Below are positions 21,137-32,095 of a stretch of DNA of 64,000 nt, piece by piece. How positions within the stretch are numbered: the stretch's first letter is position 1; every line of letters starts with the position of its first letter. The DNA is from Shinisaurus crocodilurus. Its lineage: Eukaryota; Chordata; Lepidosauria; Squamata; Shinisauridae. The position numbers and the translations under genes are program-made. Location: positions 1 through 64,000 of the forward strand of contig JAHFWL010001269.1 in NCBI GenBank assembly GCA_021292165.1, given 5' to 3'. The notes below the pieces were generated by a model, which saw only the letters and a list, made by a program, of their open reading frames with translations, ran no database searches and was not told the DNA's origin.

Positions 21137-21150
21137 TTCACCATCAAACT
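20990..21150 (+). repeat. Family R fragment followed by (ATC)n
   Basis: AAAAATTGCATACAAAAATG, CAGACAACAATGCGTACAC and TTTTCATGTGAAGTTCC match the middle of family R. A (ATC)n tract follows at about 21099-21137. Confidence 0.5.
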
Positions 21151-22042
21151 GATGATGCAACAGAATGAACTGAACTCAAGACTGGGAAAATTAGAAACGG
21201 AGTCATCCATGCCAAGTTATTTGGGAATCTAGATCTCAGGTAAATGAGGCAGGCAGGGAATCACAGAATGAATTCAGCTCAGGATCAGTTTATTATTTGT
21301 GCTCTGGAAATGACTGGTGTCCTGACCAGGAGAGGGGAAGAATCTTCAGCCCTTGATAGCACAGAAAGAACCTCCCAGAGTCCTAGGAGTTAGCTCACAA
21401 CTTAAACACTTACAATTGCATTTAGGGGCCTAAGCTTTACAATGACATCCAGAACAATAGCTGCGACGAGCTGATGGCTTCTCAACATTTCCCACCCTTT
21501 TCGTGGGCAGAGGAGTTATGGGCACCCTTTCACTAAATTTCTCCAGCAGGAGGAGCATTGATTTCTCTAACAAATTTTTATTTTATTTTTAGGGGTGGGG
21601 GCTCACCATTAGCAGTGGCAATAGCACAGCTTCCTTCTGTTCTCCTCTTTTTGCTTGTTTCATTTTTTGCTGCTGCTCCTGCTGCTGCTACAAGCGACAA
21701 CTGCGGCAATTGTGTTGCCAGCCTGGCCACCAGTTTGCATCCTCCACAATGCCCCAGACCTAAATCTGGGGCATTGTGTGTGGGGGGGTGGGGGGCAAGG
21801 GGTGCGGGGAGAGATGGCAGACAGCATTAAAAACATTGGAAAATATTTGGAGAATGTTCTGCACAGTGGCCCTTTTGTGTGTGTGGGCGGGGGGAGAGGG
21901 TGAGAAAAAGGAAAGAAAACTCAGCAATTTTCTAAAAAAAAAGAGTGTCTTCTGCCAAATTTCATCTCAGCTCAATATGGCACTAATGATCATCCTCTTC
22001 TGACTGAGTCAGGTAGGTCTAGGTGTTCTTTGGGTTTTTCTT
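21151..22042. other. No gene recognised
   Basis: Contains T-rich, CTG-rich (21670-21690) and G-rich (21780-21800, 21880-21900) patches. Open frames here are low-complexity. Text near 21270-21540 could be LTR-derived, but no boundary is visible. Confidence 0.35.
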
Positions 22043-22068
22043 TTTTGTTTATTTTTTATTATTACATT

Positions 22069-22864
22069 TGTGTGTGTAGAGGAGAAATAATGACTCAGAC
22101 ACAGTTGTAGGGTACAAATTGCGGTAAAATTAATGGGCCACATTTATTGAATCATCAGTTGGAGATCTACGAAGGGAAAAAAAGTGGGTACTAATTACAC
22201 CGGCTATCAGCCGGTCACCATTGCTATAGGGTGAAACATCCAGCAAGGAGGGTGACGGCATCAATTGGCATTCTTCCCCCCCCCCTTGCTTAACACCACA
22301 TGGTGCTGGAAAGTCTTTCCTGCAGTCAGCCTCGTACAGACCGTGAGGTGCTGATACAGGTGAGGAAGGAAGACCTCAGAGTGCCTTATCTCCCCAAACC
22401 GAGCCATGAGGCAGTCAGCGGAAGGAGCCTCGGGCACGCCTCTCACCTGAAAGGTGCCATAGGATGATCACCGAGCCCCTAAAACTGCCTAATCTCGCAC
22501 TTAACCGCCAAAGTGACCGAATTGAAAATGCCACTAAGCACCCAAATCCTGAAATACAGTGTAGAGTAGGTGACACACGAACCTTGCCCCCGGCCAATTA
22601 GGACAATGAACCAGAATTCCTACTCGGCCCCTGGAAACAGGCGACCAGTAAAACCTACACTGCAAACAGGGATGGGAGGGAGGGAGCCGCATTCGAAAGG
22701 AGCCAGGGGGAGAGGCGTCCAAGCCTAATAACGGCTCCACCGCCCCTCCCACTCTGCCTCCTGATTGGTGGGTAATGAATCAGACCATTGTGGTCTGACT
22801 CGCCATTCCCCCCGCATGCAAATTTTTTTTCCCCCGCCACAGCTACGTGTGGCTGGGAGGGGCA
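22069..22864 (-). mobile_element. Solo-LTR-like unit flanked by 25/26-bp direct repeats
   Basis: Read on the minus strand it begins TGCCCCTCCCAGCC and ends CTCCTCTACACACACA, that is TG...CA. It has a CCAAT box (complement at 22763-22767), ATGCAAAT at 22816-22823, and AATAAA (complement at 22143-22148) about 75 bp before its end, the layout of an LTR U3-R-U5. It is CpG-rich. The flanks TTTTGTTTATTTTTTATTAT-TACAT at 22043-22067 and 22865-22890 differ only by one T. Such a long duplication is unusual for an LTR (4-6 bp). Superfamily unknown. Confidence 0.55.
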
Positions 22865-23215
22865 TTTTGTTTATTTTTTTATTATTACATCTCTCTCCCC
22901 TCCAAAAAAATACATGTGGAAAAAAACACATAAAATATATCAACATAAACCCATTCCAATCCCTCCACCAACTTAATCCCTATTAAATTATCCTGTTTCA
23001 TTTCTTTATAAACTTCTTTTTTCAAGGATCCCACAATTTTCTATACGCTTCCGTCAGCATTAATCTATTCGAATCTTTCATATACTGTAATCTATGTACT
23101 TTTGCCAGTCCTTCTTAAAATTATCTTTTTTTTCTTTATTCCTCTATATAGTCTTAATTTTTGTGTCGACTTTTCATTAACTGCTATATGCCATATTTTC
23201 TTTTTCCACATAGAA
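22865..23215 (-). mobile_element. L1-like LINE 3' end
   Basis: It starts TTTTGTTTATTTTTTTATTA, then CTCTCTCCCCTCC, and continues AT-rich with little strand symmetry, as expected for the complement of an L1 3' UTR. Recognised by style only. Confidence 0.45.
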
Positions 23216-23289
23216 AAGGTCTAGGTGTTGTAGAGCAATCTGAGGAAGTTGTGGATCCCAAGGGAAAGTGGACCAGGCATAGGGAGGTG

Positions 23290-23750
23290 CTACAGATGTC
23301 TCAGAAATCCATTTCAGCATGATTTTGTTTTCTTTTTTTTAAAAAAAAACAGGGTTTATCCAGTTTGCACCTCCTGAACCAATCACAGATTCAAATGCAA
23401 TCTGCAGTCGGAGTCCGTACATCTCTGAACTTGAAATGTGAATATTGGACAAACAAATACATTTGGCAGTGTACATACATTTGAAAAAGGTGCATGGGAA
23501 AATGCGTACCTTTGAAAAATGCACATGAACATGCTTTATTCAATGAGAGAAGGATGCATACTTTTTTCAAAGTTGCACACAATTAATGCATACCTTTAGA
23601 AATGTATGCACAAAAATACAGATGATTTTTAATGTGAAAAGAACCCCCCACCCAAGCTCACAATCTGATACAGACATGAGACAGAACAAGTTTCAAGGTG
23701 AAATCCGGAGAACTTTGATGAGCGCACATTTTGCTTGTACGCACATCCCT
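23290..23750 (+). repeat. Family R copy
   Basis: Blocks in order: AGGGTTTATCCAGTTTGCAC, TACATTTGAAAAAGGTGC, CACATGAACATGCTTTATTC, ACACAATTAATGCATACC, GCTCACAATCTGATACAGAC, and CGCACATCCCTTGG at the end. Confidence 0.75.
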
Positions 23751-23980
23751 TGGCGGTACTTTCTTGGACTCCAGAGAGGGGCGTTGCTCAGGACAGAGAA
23801 TGTTTTAGGCACGAAAGCCATTGGAAGAGAATGAATCAGAGAAACAGCCACTAGGAGCCAGCAGCTTATGCACTCCGAAATGAGTCTGGAGTTCAAAAAA
23901 ATGGAACCTGGGAGACTTAAATCAATGTACTTTCTCACCCCATGGACTGGTTAACACACAGCCTTCCCCAACCTGGTGCC

Positions 23981-24839
23981 TGTCCTGCTGTGCCTGGTTC
24001 AGGGTCAGCCCTGAGGTGGTCTATGAGGCAAATCCATCACAAAGGTCAGAGGGCAGGCAGAGGGCAGAAGCACAAGCAAACAGTCCAATACAGTCATGCC
24101 TTGGATTGAGAGCATAATTCGTTCTGGAAACATGCTTGTAATCCAAAACACTCTTATATCAAAACGAAATCCCCCCAAAAAAATTTGTACAGAGATTTTT
24201 AATTTAAGCCATACTACAGTACTTGTATTGCAAGACGTCGCTTGTATATCAAGTAAAAAAAATATTAAATAAATATTTAAAAATTTGCTTGTCTTGCAAA
24301 ATGCTCTCAAACCAAGTTACTTACAATCCAAGGTATTACTGTACAAGCACAAAATATCAGTCCAAAAGAAGCAAGGTCAGGAAAGCTAAGGTGTGAGGTA
24401 CTAGGAAGTTAGGAACTGGAATAAAGGTGTTATTCCAGTAAGCAGCAGATTTCAACTGAGAAATGAACTGAAACTTCCAGAGCCCCACTCAGGATTCATC
24501 TGCAGCACATCAGAGGTGTCTGGAAGAAGTCCTGCCCATGAGGAAGGCCCTACTCATAAAGAACCCTTTACTCATAAGGACCCTTCCTTTGCAAATGGAC
24601 ATTCCTTCTCCAAGGGTTTTTCTGGCCTGCCTCTTGAGATGGCATTGCTCTTGGGGGCTGGGGGAGTCACTCAGCCTCTGTCTGAGAGGTGAGTTCCTCT
24701 CCTCTTATGGGGATGGACCCATGACCATCTCCCCAAGGGCCCAGAATCCTCCTGGTCTTCAAGCATGGGGTACCCCTTGATGTTTTTGTCTCTAGGAGCT
24801 CTAGTTCCTCCTCTGAAGAGGATTCTTCCAGTGGGGACA
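23981..24839. mobile_element. LTR-like insertion inside the P3 MITE
   Basis: Bounded by TGTCCTGCTG on the left and GTGGGGACA on the right (TGTCC...GGACA, an LTR-style inverted end). Without the nested MITE it is about 606 bp. No target duplication can be shown, so the LTR assignment is tentative. Confidence 0.4.
24091..24341 (-). mobile_element. Tc1/mariner-type MITE (Tig copy 2)
   Basis: It starts CAGTCATGCCTTGGATTG and ends ATTGTAAGTAACTTGG-complement ...GGTATTACTG, flanked by TA (24089-24090, 24342-24343). It is the inverted relative of 14306-14552. Confidence 0.8.
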
Positions 24840-24935
24840 TGACGTCTCCCTCAAGATGTTTTAGACCATGACTCCTATCAGCCCCTGCCAGTATGACTAT
24901 CAGTCAGGGATGATGGGAAGGCTGAGTTAGAAGGA

Positions 24936-26185
24936 TTCCAACACAGGCTTACACCAAGTACATTTGTTTCCATGTAGGAAAAGCAAAAACATTACGTGAA
25001 GCATACTTAATTCAAAGGATTGGGTAGTGATATGATATTTCTAAGAGCATGGCAACCACACCTCTTAAACATGCAGGTTGTTGCTATGATGACATCACAC
25101 ATAAAAGCAACAGCCTATGTCTAATATATCATTGATGAAACCTGCACATTTGTGTGACTCAGTATGCTAAATTTGGTTGCCAAACTTTTTTTTTCTTTTG
25201 CTTGTTGAAGACCAAAAATTTTGTTGCAGACCAATTTGGCCTCAGGGGGTGGGGTGCGATTAATTTCATCCATCAGAACTAAATCTGTGTGGCAGTTTTT
25301 AGAAACAGAATGTAAACTGGCTAATTCTGAAGGCAAATAGAAATCATTCCCCACTTTAAAAACCCAGTGTGTGTGGGGGGGTTGTTTTTTACATGTGCCC
25401 AAGGTAATAAATTGGGGTCCTGAAGATCAGTTCTAGAACAAATTGTATTAAGTGAAATCAAGCAGTTAGTTGTCTATTCTGATTTGTCTCATTACACTCA
25501 TCTCCCAGTGCTTATGGATTGCTATTATGCTTCTCGTTCTATAAAAAAACAATAAATAAGTGATTAACAGAAGGGGGATTACAATCAACTTCCATTCATC
25601 TGCCACCCAAAAACCGATGTGCCTTCATCCCCGGATTTGTTAATTCGCTTTCAACAGAAACGTGGAAACGGGCACGGGAAGGATGTTGCTATGTAACTCC
25701 CAGTATTGAAATGTATGAGGCGCAGTGACCTTAGGCTCTGGAGATTATGTGCCAACCATTTATATGCACAGCTGTGCAAATTGCCAGAGTTTAATGTTAA
25801 ATTTGATGGAAAATCATCTTTGCTGCTCTGCATTTGAGGAAAGGACAAGGTTTAAATATTTAATGGGGTTCCTTGCTGTGTGAGCGCATTCAGTGTTGCA
25901 TTTAGAGGGCAGAAATGTCTCCGAATCCACTTTCCCGAATCTCCCATCATAGAGTCTGACATACCAGCTTGTTCGCAGTGTGCATTCGTTCCCCGTAGTA
26001 GAGGGGTGGGGTGGATACAAAGACACAATGCAAAATGATTCCGATGTTTAGTCCCTGGGCAAATCTGCCTCCCAGAACTTATATGAATGATCTCCCCTGT
26101 ATTCAGCCGCTAGTGCCCAGCAAAAAATCCGGTAATTTTCTGCTATAGTGCTTTTGGTTCAACTCCTGAACACAATGTAACTGAT
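24936..26185. other. Mostly unique DNA; possible conserved element 25590-25880
   Basis: No repeats recognised. The 25590-25880 stretch is non-repetitive, with AATTTGATGGAAAATC, ATATGCACAGCTGTGCAAAT and TTTAAATATTTAATGGGG. It reads like conserved non-coding DNA, but only comparison could show it. Confidence 0.3.
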
Positions 26186-26275
26186 AGGGATTCCATAGAT
26201 TCCATAGATCATAGAGTTGGAAGGAGCCTACAAGGCTATGAAGTCCAACCCCCTGCTCATGAAGAAGCCCAAGCA
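26186..26275 (-). mobile_element. CR1-like tail fragment
   Basis: TCCATAGATTCCATAGATCA plus TAGAGTTGGAAGGAGCC, TACAAGGCTATGAAGTCCAA and CCCCCTGCTCAT are the complement of the CR1 tail also used by SINE-5S. No 5S head follows. Confidence 0.75.
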
Positions 26276-26472
26276 CTGATGGAGGGAGGGGAAAGAAGGC
26301 AGACACTTTGAGGCTAAATTGTAGCTGATGCTTGGGGACGTTTATGCAAATGTATTCCATTTATCTAGATGGGGATTTCCAGATTTTCTGAGACATTTCA
26401 CTGACATTTTATTTTCTCTGATTATTTGGTGGGGAGAGAGGATTTGTTCTTTTCTATCAAAGTGAATGAGAA

Positions 26473-26545
<73 letters not shown>

Positions 26546-27147
26546 TCGCACAGCACTGCCTTACACCATGGTAGTAAGGTAGTGCAAGGGATTCTTCCTT
26601 GGATGGTCAGCTTCTTGCCTAATTCATTAGCCATTTCTTCATGATGCATTGTATGTGTCTGCAAAATCAGCACCACCTGTTCATTTCAAACCTCTAGCAC
26701 AGTTATTTATCCACATTTTGTAGCAGAAGCCAGAGTCTCCACTCCCAACAAGTGACTCAGAAGTAAGAGCTAGAAGGATATTATCTCTCTGATTCATCCT
26801 GTGTGTGTTCCAACAAAATTAAATGCCCTGCCACTTTGACTTATGGGCTCTCGAATCTGGGCGAACCTTATCAAAAGCTTTTAGAAGAGATACACACAGG
26901 CAAACAATTTCTCACACCAGCCATTTACTGGTGTAAGAAGTGAGTAACATATTCAGTTTCTTCCCTGTGGAGGGCCTTTTAGTGGATGAGACAAATACGC
27001 ATTTGAATGCAATCCTCTCTTGCAGTCCTTACCATCAGGGGTTGAAATGATGGTCATTTAATATAGAACTCCTGAGGAATGGATTGTAGCTGTGGTTCAG
27101 CTAAGGGGATAGCTAATTTGTGCTGTGTAGGTTCTGTTGCATTTCCC
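26276..27147. other. No gene recognised; (GT)n(GA)n microsatellite
   Basis: A (GT)n tract passes into (GA)n at 26474-26540. The flanking DNA is unremarkable. Confidence 0.55.
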
Positions 27148-27248
27148 ATGTGTAAGATTGCAATCCTATACCCACTAACCTGGAAATAAGCCCCATTGAA
27201 CTCAATGAAACTTATCTCTGAGTAGACATGTATAAGATTGCACTGTGC
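27148..27248. mobile_element. Short MITE, M1 type
   Basis: GATTGCAATCCTATACCCAC ... AAGCCCCATTGAACTCAATG ... GAGTAGACATGTATAAGATTGCA. Inverted ends and the central CCCATTGAACTCAATG palindrome match the copy at 6036. Confidence 0.75.
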
Positions 27249-27562
27249 AGGTGATCTCATCCACAAGGAACTCATAGCCTTTTAATTCCAAAGAATGTCA
27301 TTGTCAACTTAAATTTTAATGAACTTTACAGCAGGAATAAACAAAGGAAACAGCAGGCAATGCAATATATGTTGAATGAAGATCAAATATCAGTGCTAAA
27401 TGAGATATACCAAACATAATCAGCGGTGCTTTTTCTCTCTGTATATACCTAGGCAGATTAAAGTCAACTTCATGAACTATAGGGTACCCATCTTTTTTTT
27501 CTAGTATGTTGATCTAAATTGGTAAATTTAAAATCTGTGCAGTCTTTCTAAACTGCCTAGTT

Positions 27563-27647
27563 CAACCTTCCCCAGTGGCCATGCTGGCTGATAATTGTGG
27601 GAGCTGTAGGCCCACACATCTGGAGGGCACCAGGTTGGGGAAGGCTG
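27563..27647. mobile_element. P3 hAT-type MITE with internal deletion
   Basis: Begins CAACCTTCCCCA and ends AGGTTGGGGAAGGCTG. Flanks GCCTAGTT and AACTAGTT agree at six of eight. At 85 bp it has lost much of its left arm. Confidence 0.75.
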
Positions 27648-28164
27648 AACTAGTTCATTCTGAATCTGATCAGTGTTTCTTCAGTGGTGATAAATGGAAG
27701 TGCATATTTTCCCAAAAAAGAATCTGAACAACAACATTAAGAACAACAATGGCAATTGAAAAGTGGTGGGGTGATTTTGCCCCAAACCCAGGGAACTTCA
27801 ATAGGCAGTGGGGATACCATTTCAACTGTATACTGAGAGCAGTTGTGATCTTCCCTCATGGCTAAGTGGTTAAAAAGAGAAAACTATAGTGTGTGTGTTA
27901 CTAAGTCAGGGAGCAGCAGAGTCAGATCTGTAAGAAGATACTTGGTGGAGCTGGAGTTGAATACCATGATCCAGGACTGGCATAGCTCAGTTTCCTGGAA
28001 TGGCAATGAAGGTGGTTAACATTGCCCAAGAAAGACAAGAGGTTCAATGTGAAGGGCAGGAACCATAAGTTCAAAAGACCAGAGAAAGGAGATGTCATCT
28101 GGCCTCTCCTAATCTTCCAATGAAGAGATGACAGGAATGGATACTAGGTGGGTGATTGTCATAG
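27648..28164. other. No feature recognised
   Basis: Unique-looking DNA without recognisable repeat or coding signal. Confidence 0.4.
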
Positions 28165-28480
28165 ACCAGGACTAGGGATGTACGGACATTGTAAAATACA
28201 TTCCATTCCATCTATGTTTCGCAGATTGTCAGATTTCATTCCATCATCCGCTCATCGATGGAATCATATTTTGCGCAAATGTGTTTGTACTTGGAGTTGT
28301 ACTTCTGAAAATGCGCAAATCCCCCCAAAATACACAAATCCTGCCAAAATGAATATTTTCAAACTTTAGTCTATGGGGGAAATGAGTATTTTTGGTTGGC
28401 GTTTTTTTTTTTAATGTATTTTTCTATGACTAAATTTGCATAAAATTATATAAGATTTTTAAAAAATGGTCCGCACGTCT
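28165..28480 (+). repeat. Family R, subfamily B copy
   Basis: Starts TAGGGATGTACGGACATTG, then TGTTTCGCAGATTGTCAG, CCATCATCCGCTCATCGATG and CTGAAAATGCGCAAATCC. The copy at 60404 has the same order (GGATGTATGGACCTCG, TTTCATGGATTGTCAGG, CCATCATCCTCTCATTGAC). Confidence 0.7.
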
Positions 28481-30402
28481 GTGGAATCCAGGCAACTTGG
28501 AAAAAGCTGGTCTGCTGCCTCATAGGCCTGAGTTGTACCTGGCCATGTGGCCAACAAGCCTGGGCCCAGATCTAGGTGAGAGAAAACACAATCAGCAAAG
28601 AGGCAGTGAGTATGCTGTCCCACACAGCAAACCCAAGTCCCAAGCAGACCCAAAGGTCCACTCCATCTGTTCCTCTCTTTGATGCTGCCAGAAATGGTGA
28701 AGAGACATTAGGAAGGGTTGTGCTGGCTTACATAGCCCTGCAATCTCTGCCTCCTTCCGTCAATGTGACATGCATCCACATCCCAACATGATACATACCC
28801 CACTTCTTTCTGAGCCATCTGCAACACCAGCCTTGCCCAGAGCCCTTTGGGTTTGGTGATGGAACGGCTTTGTGTGAAACTGTTACTGATCATCTTTAAT
28901 GAAGTCCCATCAAGCTTATCCCCTGATAAATGAAGACCTCTGCTTAAGATGCAAGTTTCGCCCCTGATGGCTTCTCCACACTCCTGTAGAAATTATTATG
29001 CAAATAATCCCTGAACCCCTCGATCAGTATCCCTCGCCTCCAAGCACAGTTATTGTCAGGAATGTCACACCAGCAAAGAAACAATCCCATGAAAGCTGTT
29101 CCTCATTTTTATTCTTCTTTTATTTTTCAATATTGTTTTCAATTTACCATGGACCCTAATTTCCCTATCAGCGGTGCTGCTTTAAGCATATTGATTTAGA
29201 CTCCTCTCGTATATCTGCTGTGGAGCAGCACTAAACAGATCAAGAAAAATGCTAAAGTGATCCCCCAAAGCCAAATCAACAGAACGTTCTCAATGGGAGG
29301 GAAAACAACAACAGACCTGAGCCAAAAATGAAAGCACACAAGACAAGAATACAGTTCAGCATGATACAAATACCCACCCGCTTTTTCAATTACATTTGTA
29401 AAAGATGTGTTTGTTCCTGTACAGCTTGCATCTTTCTTTCTTTCTTTCTTTCTTTCTTCCTTCCTTCCTTCCTTCCTTCCTTCCTCCCTCCCTCCCTCCC
29501 TCCCTCCCTTCCTAGTGTTGAAACAGCAAAAATGAAAAGCAAAACAAAGGGAAACTAAACGGCTTTCCTGCTAGTTCTAAAGCTGAAGAGTAGATCAAAA
29601 CTGATGTGATGGCACATAGCTAAGCTTCTTTCTACAGGTAAAATTCACCTTTATGCAGAGGGAAATGCAATGTCTGCTCACACCTTCATTGCAGTGGTAG
29701 CAACACTTGAAACTACACACACTCATGAACACCTGCCAGAACTACAAGGATCAATTTGTTCACTCTATGCACATGGATTATAGGGCCACAGTTGTAGTCC
29801 TGTGTTAAGGGTGAGTCGGACAAACTGCATTCTCCCATTATAACCAGAAATTAGGGGGCAGTAGGTTCTATGGATTATACTTAGAAAATGGCTGAGAGGA
29901 TTGATCTGTGACTTGGCTGTGCAGTAGAGCTCAGTTTGCAAATGGCCTGTGCCAATTTGGACATAGAAACAGTCAGGAATGGCTTATTTATAGGCATTTA
30001 AAATTTGACAAGTGACCACCAGCAGATTTACAGGTATTTTCAGGGGGAGAGGGGGTGCCATCGACTTTGCTGGGGGTTAAATTTATTAGCCGATTTCTCT
30101 GGTTGTGCTGCATCATTTGGGAAACCATTTGTTGCGTCAGGTCAGAGGAAAGGTCTAGTATGTGCTTTGCCCTAGCAGTAATGTAACATGTGTTTGGTTG
30201 TTTTTTTTTTTTAATTAAAAATACAAATCTTCAGCCCATTTTATCTTATGGGAGCTCATAAGATCTCTCTTGCCTGTGTGCCTAGTTCAGGTTGACCAAG
30301 AGAGAGGTGGGGGGTTCTGGAATGGGAGTGAGTGTGGCTGCTTGCCAGGGAGACGGGAGACAATGTGTAGGGTAGGCAGGCACCATCTATCTCCCCTAGC
30401 TA
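28481..30402. other. Mostly unique DNA; octamer-bearing candidate element and CTTT/CTTC/CCTC tract
   Basis: The 28890-29260 part is repeat-free. It holds ATTATTATGCAAATAAT with a POU octamer ATGCAAAT at 28998-29005, and could be a conserved regulatory element. A compound (CTTT)n(CTTC)n(CCTC)n microsatellite spans 29431-29512. A run of T's lies near 30200. No exon is recognisable. Confidence 0.35.
29431..29512. repeat. Compound pyrimidine microsatellite
   Basis: TTTC units turn into TTCC units and then CTCC units in series, an ordered three-phase tract of about 80 bp. All pyrimidines lie on the plus strand. Confidence 0.9.
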
Positions 30403-30612
30403 CAGTGGAGGCTGGTGACTCCTCTGTCAGTGGGAATCCTTATCTGTTGCCGCTTTTGTTCTGAGCTTTATAGGAGCGATCCATGGTGCTCCACGGTGGT
30501 GAACCTATTTTGGGGGTGGAGTTCAGCACCATGAGCAGCTCCTATAAAGTTCAGAATAAAAGCAGTAATGAATTAGCAGCCCCAGTGACAGAGGAGTCAC
30601 CAGCCTCCCCTG
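30403..30612. mobile_element. hAT-type MITE P1
   Basis: Ends CAGTGGAGGCTGGTGACTCC and GAGTCACCAGCCTCCCCTG. Flanks CCTAGCTA (30395-30402) and CCTACCTA (30613-30620) agree at seven of eight. Internal inverted block: GCTTTATAGGAGC / GCTCCTATAAAG. Confidence 0.88.
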
Positions 30613-31249
30613 CCTACCTATGACAGAGGTTTTCAGAAGAAATCCGAAACCTCCCTCACCCACCCACCCCCGTAGAAGAAAAGAGTACTTGAAAATAAAG
30701 ATAAAATGCACTCTACATCTGGTCTTCAGAAAAAGTATATAAGTGCAGATTTTATTTTATTTTTTTTCAGACAGAACCTACCTTTAAGGAGGGTTTTTGG
30801 ATACCACCACTCCAGGAAATATTGTCATGATACCTCTGGAGTCAATGTCTATACTCAACCTGAGGAAAGCTGAATTATGGAACTCCCTGTTACCAGGTAA
30901 ATTGGAGCTAGAGAATCAATTCTACTTTAATAAACATACAAATAATTTATGCTGTTGTTATTATACTGCAACGATGGGGAAAGAAACTGCTAGCTACATC
31001 TTTACAATAGTGTCTGCTGGCCCTGATTTCTTAATAATTATTAAGGTTCTTCCTTTTTTTTATTCTATTGAGTTTCTTATTTTCAGTTTTAGGTTTGCCT
31101 GATCAGAGAGTTGCATAGCTTTTTCACAATGTAAACCACTCTAACCCTCCCACACCCACCTCATCTTAGGGTCCTGAACTGGATCAAGCCCCCTCTTGCA
31201 CCTACTCTAGAGTAAAAATGTTTTTTTAAAAAAAACCTGTCACTGCTAG
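30613..31249. other. No feature recognised
   Basis: T-rich patch near 30750-30770; otherwise no recognised repeat or exon. Confidence 0.4.
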
Positions 31250-31622
31250 GTACATCTTTAAAGTAATGTCTGTGTGATGCATATATTTCAATATAAATGC
31301 TGAGTATGTGCATATTTTCACGGATACTTTTCAAAATGTACGTATCAGTTGTGTGCATCATTGAAATGTACACATTCTTCTCCCATTAATTAAAGCATGT
31401 TTGTGTGCATTTTTCAAAATTACACAGTTTTCATGCCCATTTTTCAAACGTATGCATATTGTCGGGCACATTTATTATATTGGTCCATGAACCACATTGT
31501 AAGCTCAGAAATGTATGGACTTAAACCGTAGATTGCGATCAAGTCCATGTTCAGTCCAGAAAGTCTGAACTGGGTAAATCCTGATCAAAAATGAACTGAA
31601 ACAAATTTCTCATACATCCCTA
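31250..31622 (-). repeat. Family R copy
   Basis: Reverse orientation: TCTCCCATTAATTAAAGCA, GTGTGCATTTTTCAAAATTA, CATTTTTCAAACGTATGC, AAGCTCAGAAATGTATGG, CTGAACTGGGTAAATCC, ending TTTCTCATACATCCCTA. SINE-A follows only 14 bp later. Confidence 0.8.
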
Positions 31623-31636
31623 GGCCAGTGGGTTCA

Positions 31637-31854
31637 GAGCCAGTGTGGCGTAGTGGTGAGAGTGTTGGACTGGGACTCTGGAGATCCAGGTTCTATTCCC
31701 GCCTCGGCCATGAAACTCACTGGGTGACTTTGGGCCAGTCACTGACTCTCAGCCTAACCTACCTCACAGGGTTGTTGTGAGGATAAAATGGAGAGGAGGA
31801 TGAGGATTATGTAAGCCGCCTTGGGTTCCTTGCAGGAAAAAAGGTGGGGTATAA

Positions 31855-31897
<43 letters not shown>

Positions 31898-31900
31898 AAT
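31637..31900 (+). mobile_element. SINE-A, full-length copy
   Basis: Head AGCCAGTGTGGCGTAGTGG (A-box region), B-box-like GGTTCTATTCCC, CCATGAAACTCACTGGGTGA, CCTCACAGGGTTGTTGTGAG, GCCGCCTTGGGTTCCTTGC and a (AAAT)n tail to 31900. It is the cleanest copy in the window. Its low divergence from the 53519 copy suggests relatively recent activity. Confidence 0.9.
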
Positions 31901-32095
31901 AGATGACCTTCAATGTGTGTTCCAACTTATCATTCTATGTGGATGGCATTGGTTGCCAAGTAGGTACTTCTAACATGGAATGGTAGCTCCAGTTGCATAG
32001 ACTCATGTGTCTCTTCCAGTGAACAGACAAATCTGGGCCTCAGGACTACCACTCTGCCATGCACACCCATTGAGATCCAAGGTGGTGGTGAAGCA

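Larger units (their letters stand above)
23959..24935. mobile_element. P3 hAT-type MITE split by an ~860-bp insertion
   Basis: The left piece 23959-23980 reads CAGCCTTCCCCAACCTGGTG. The expected continuation (CCTCAAGATGTTTTAGACC, CTCCTATCAGCCCC, GATGATGGGAAGGCTG) resumes at about 24848-24930. The material between is a later insertion, itself hit by a Tc1/mariner-type MITE. Confidence 0.75.
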
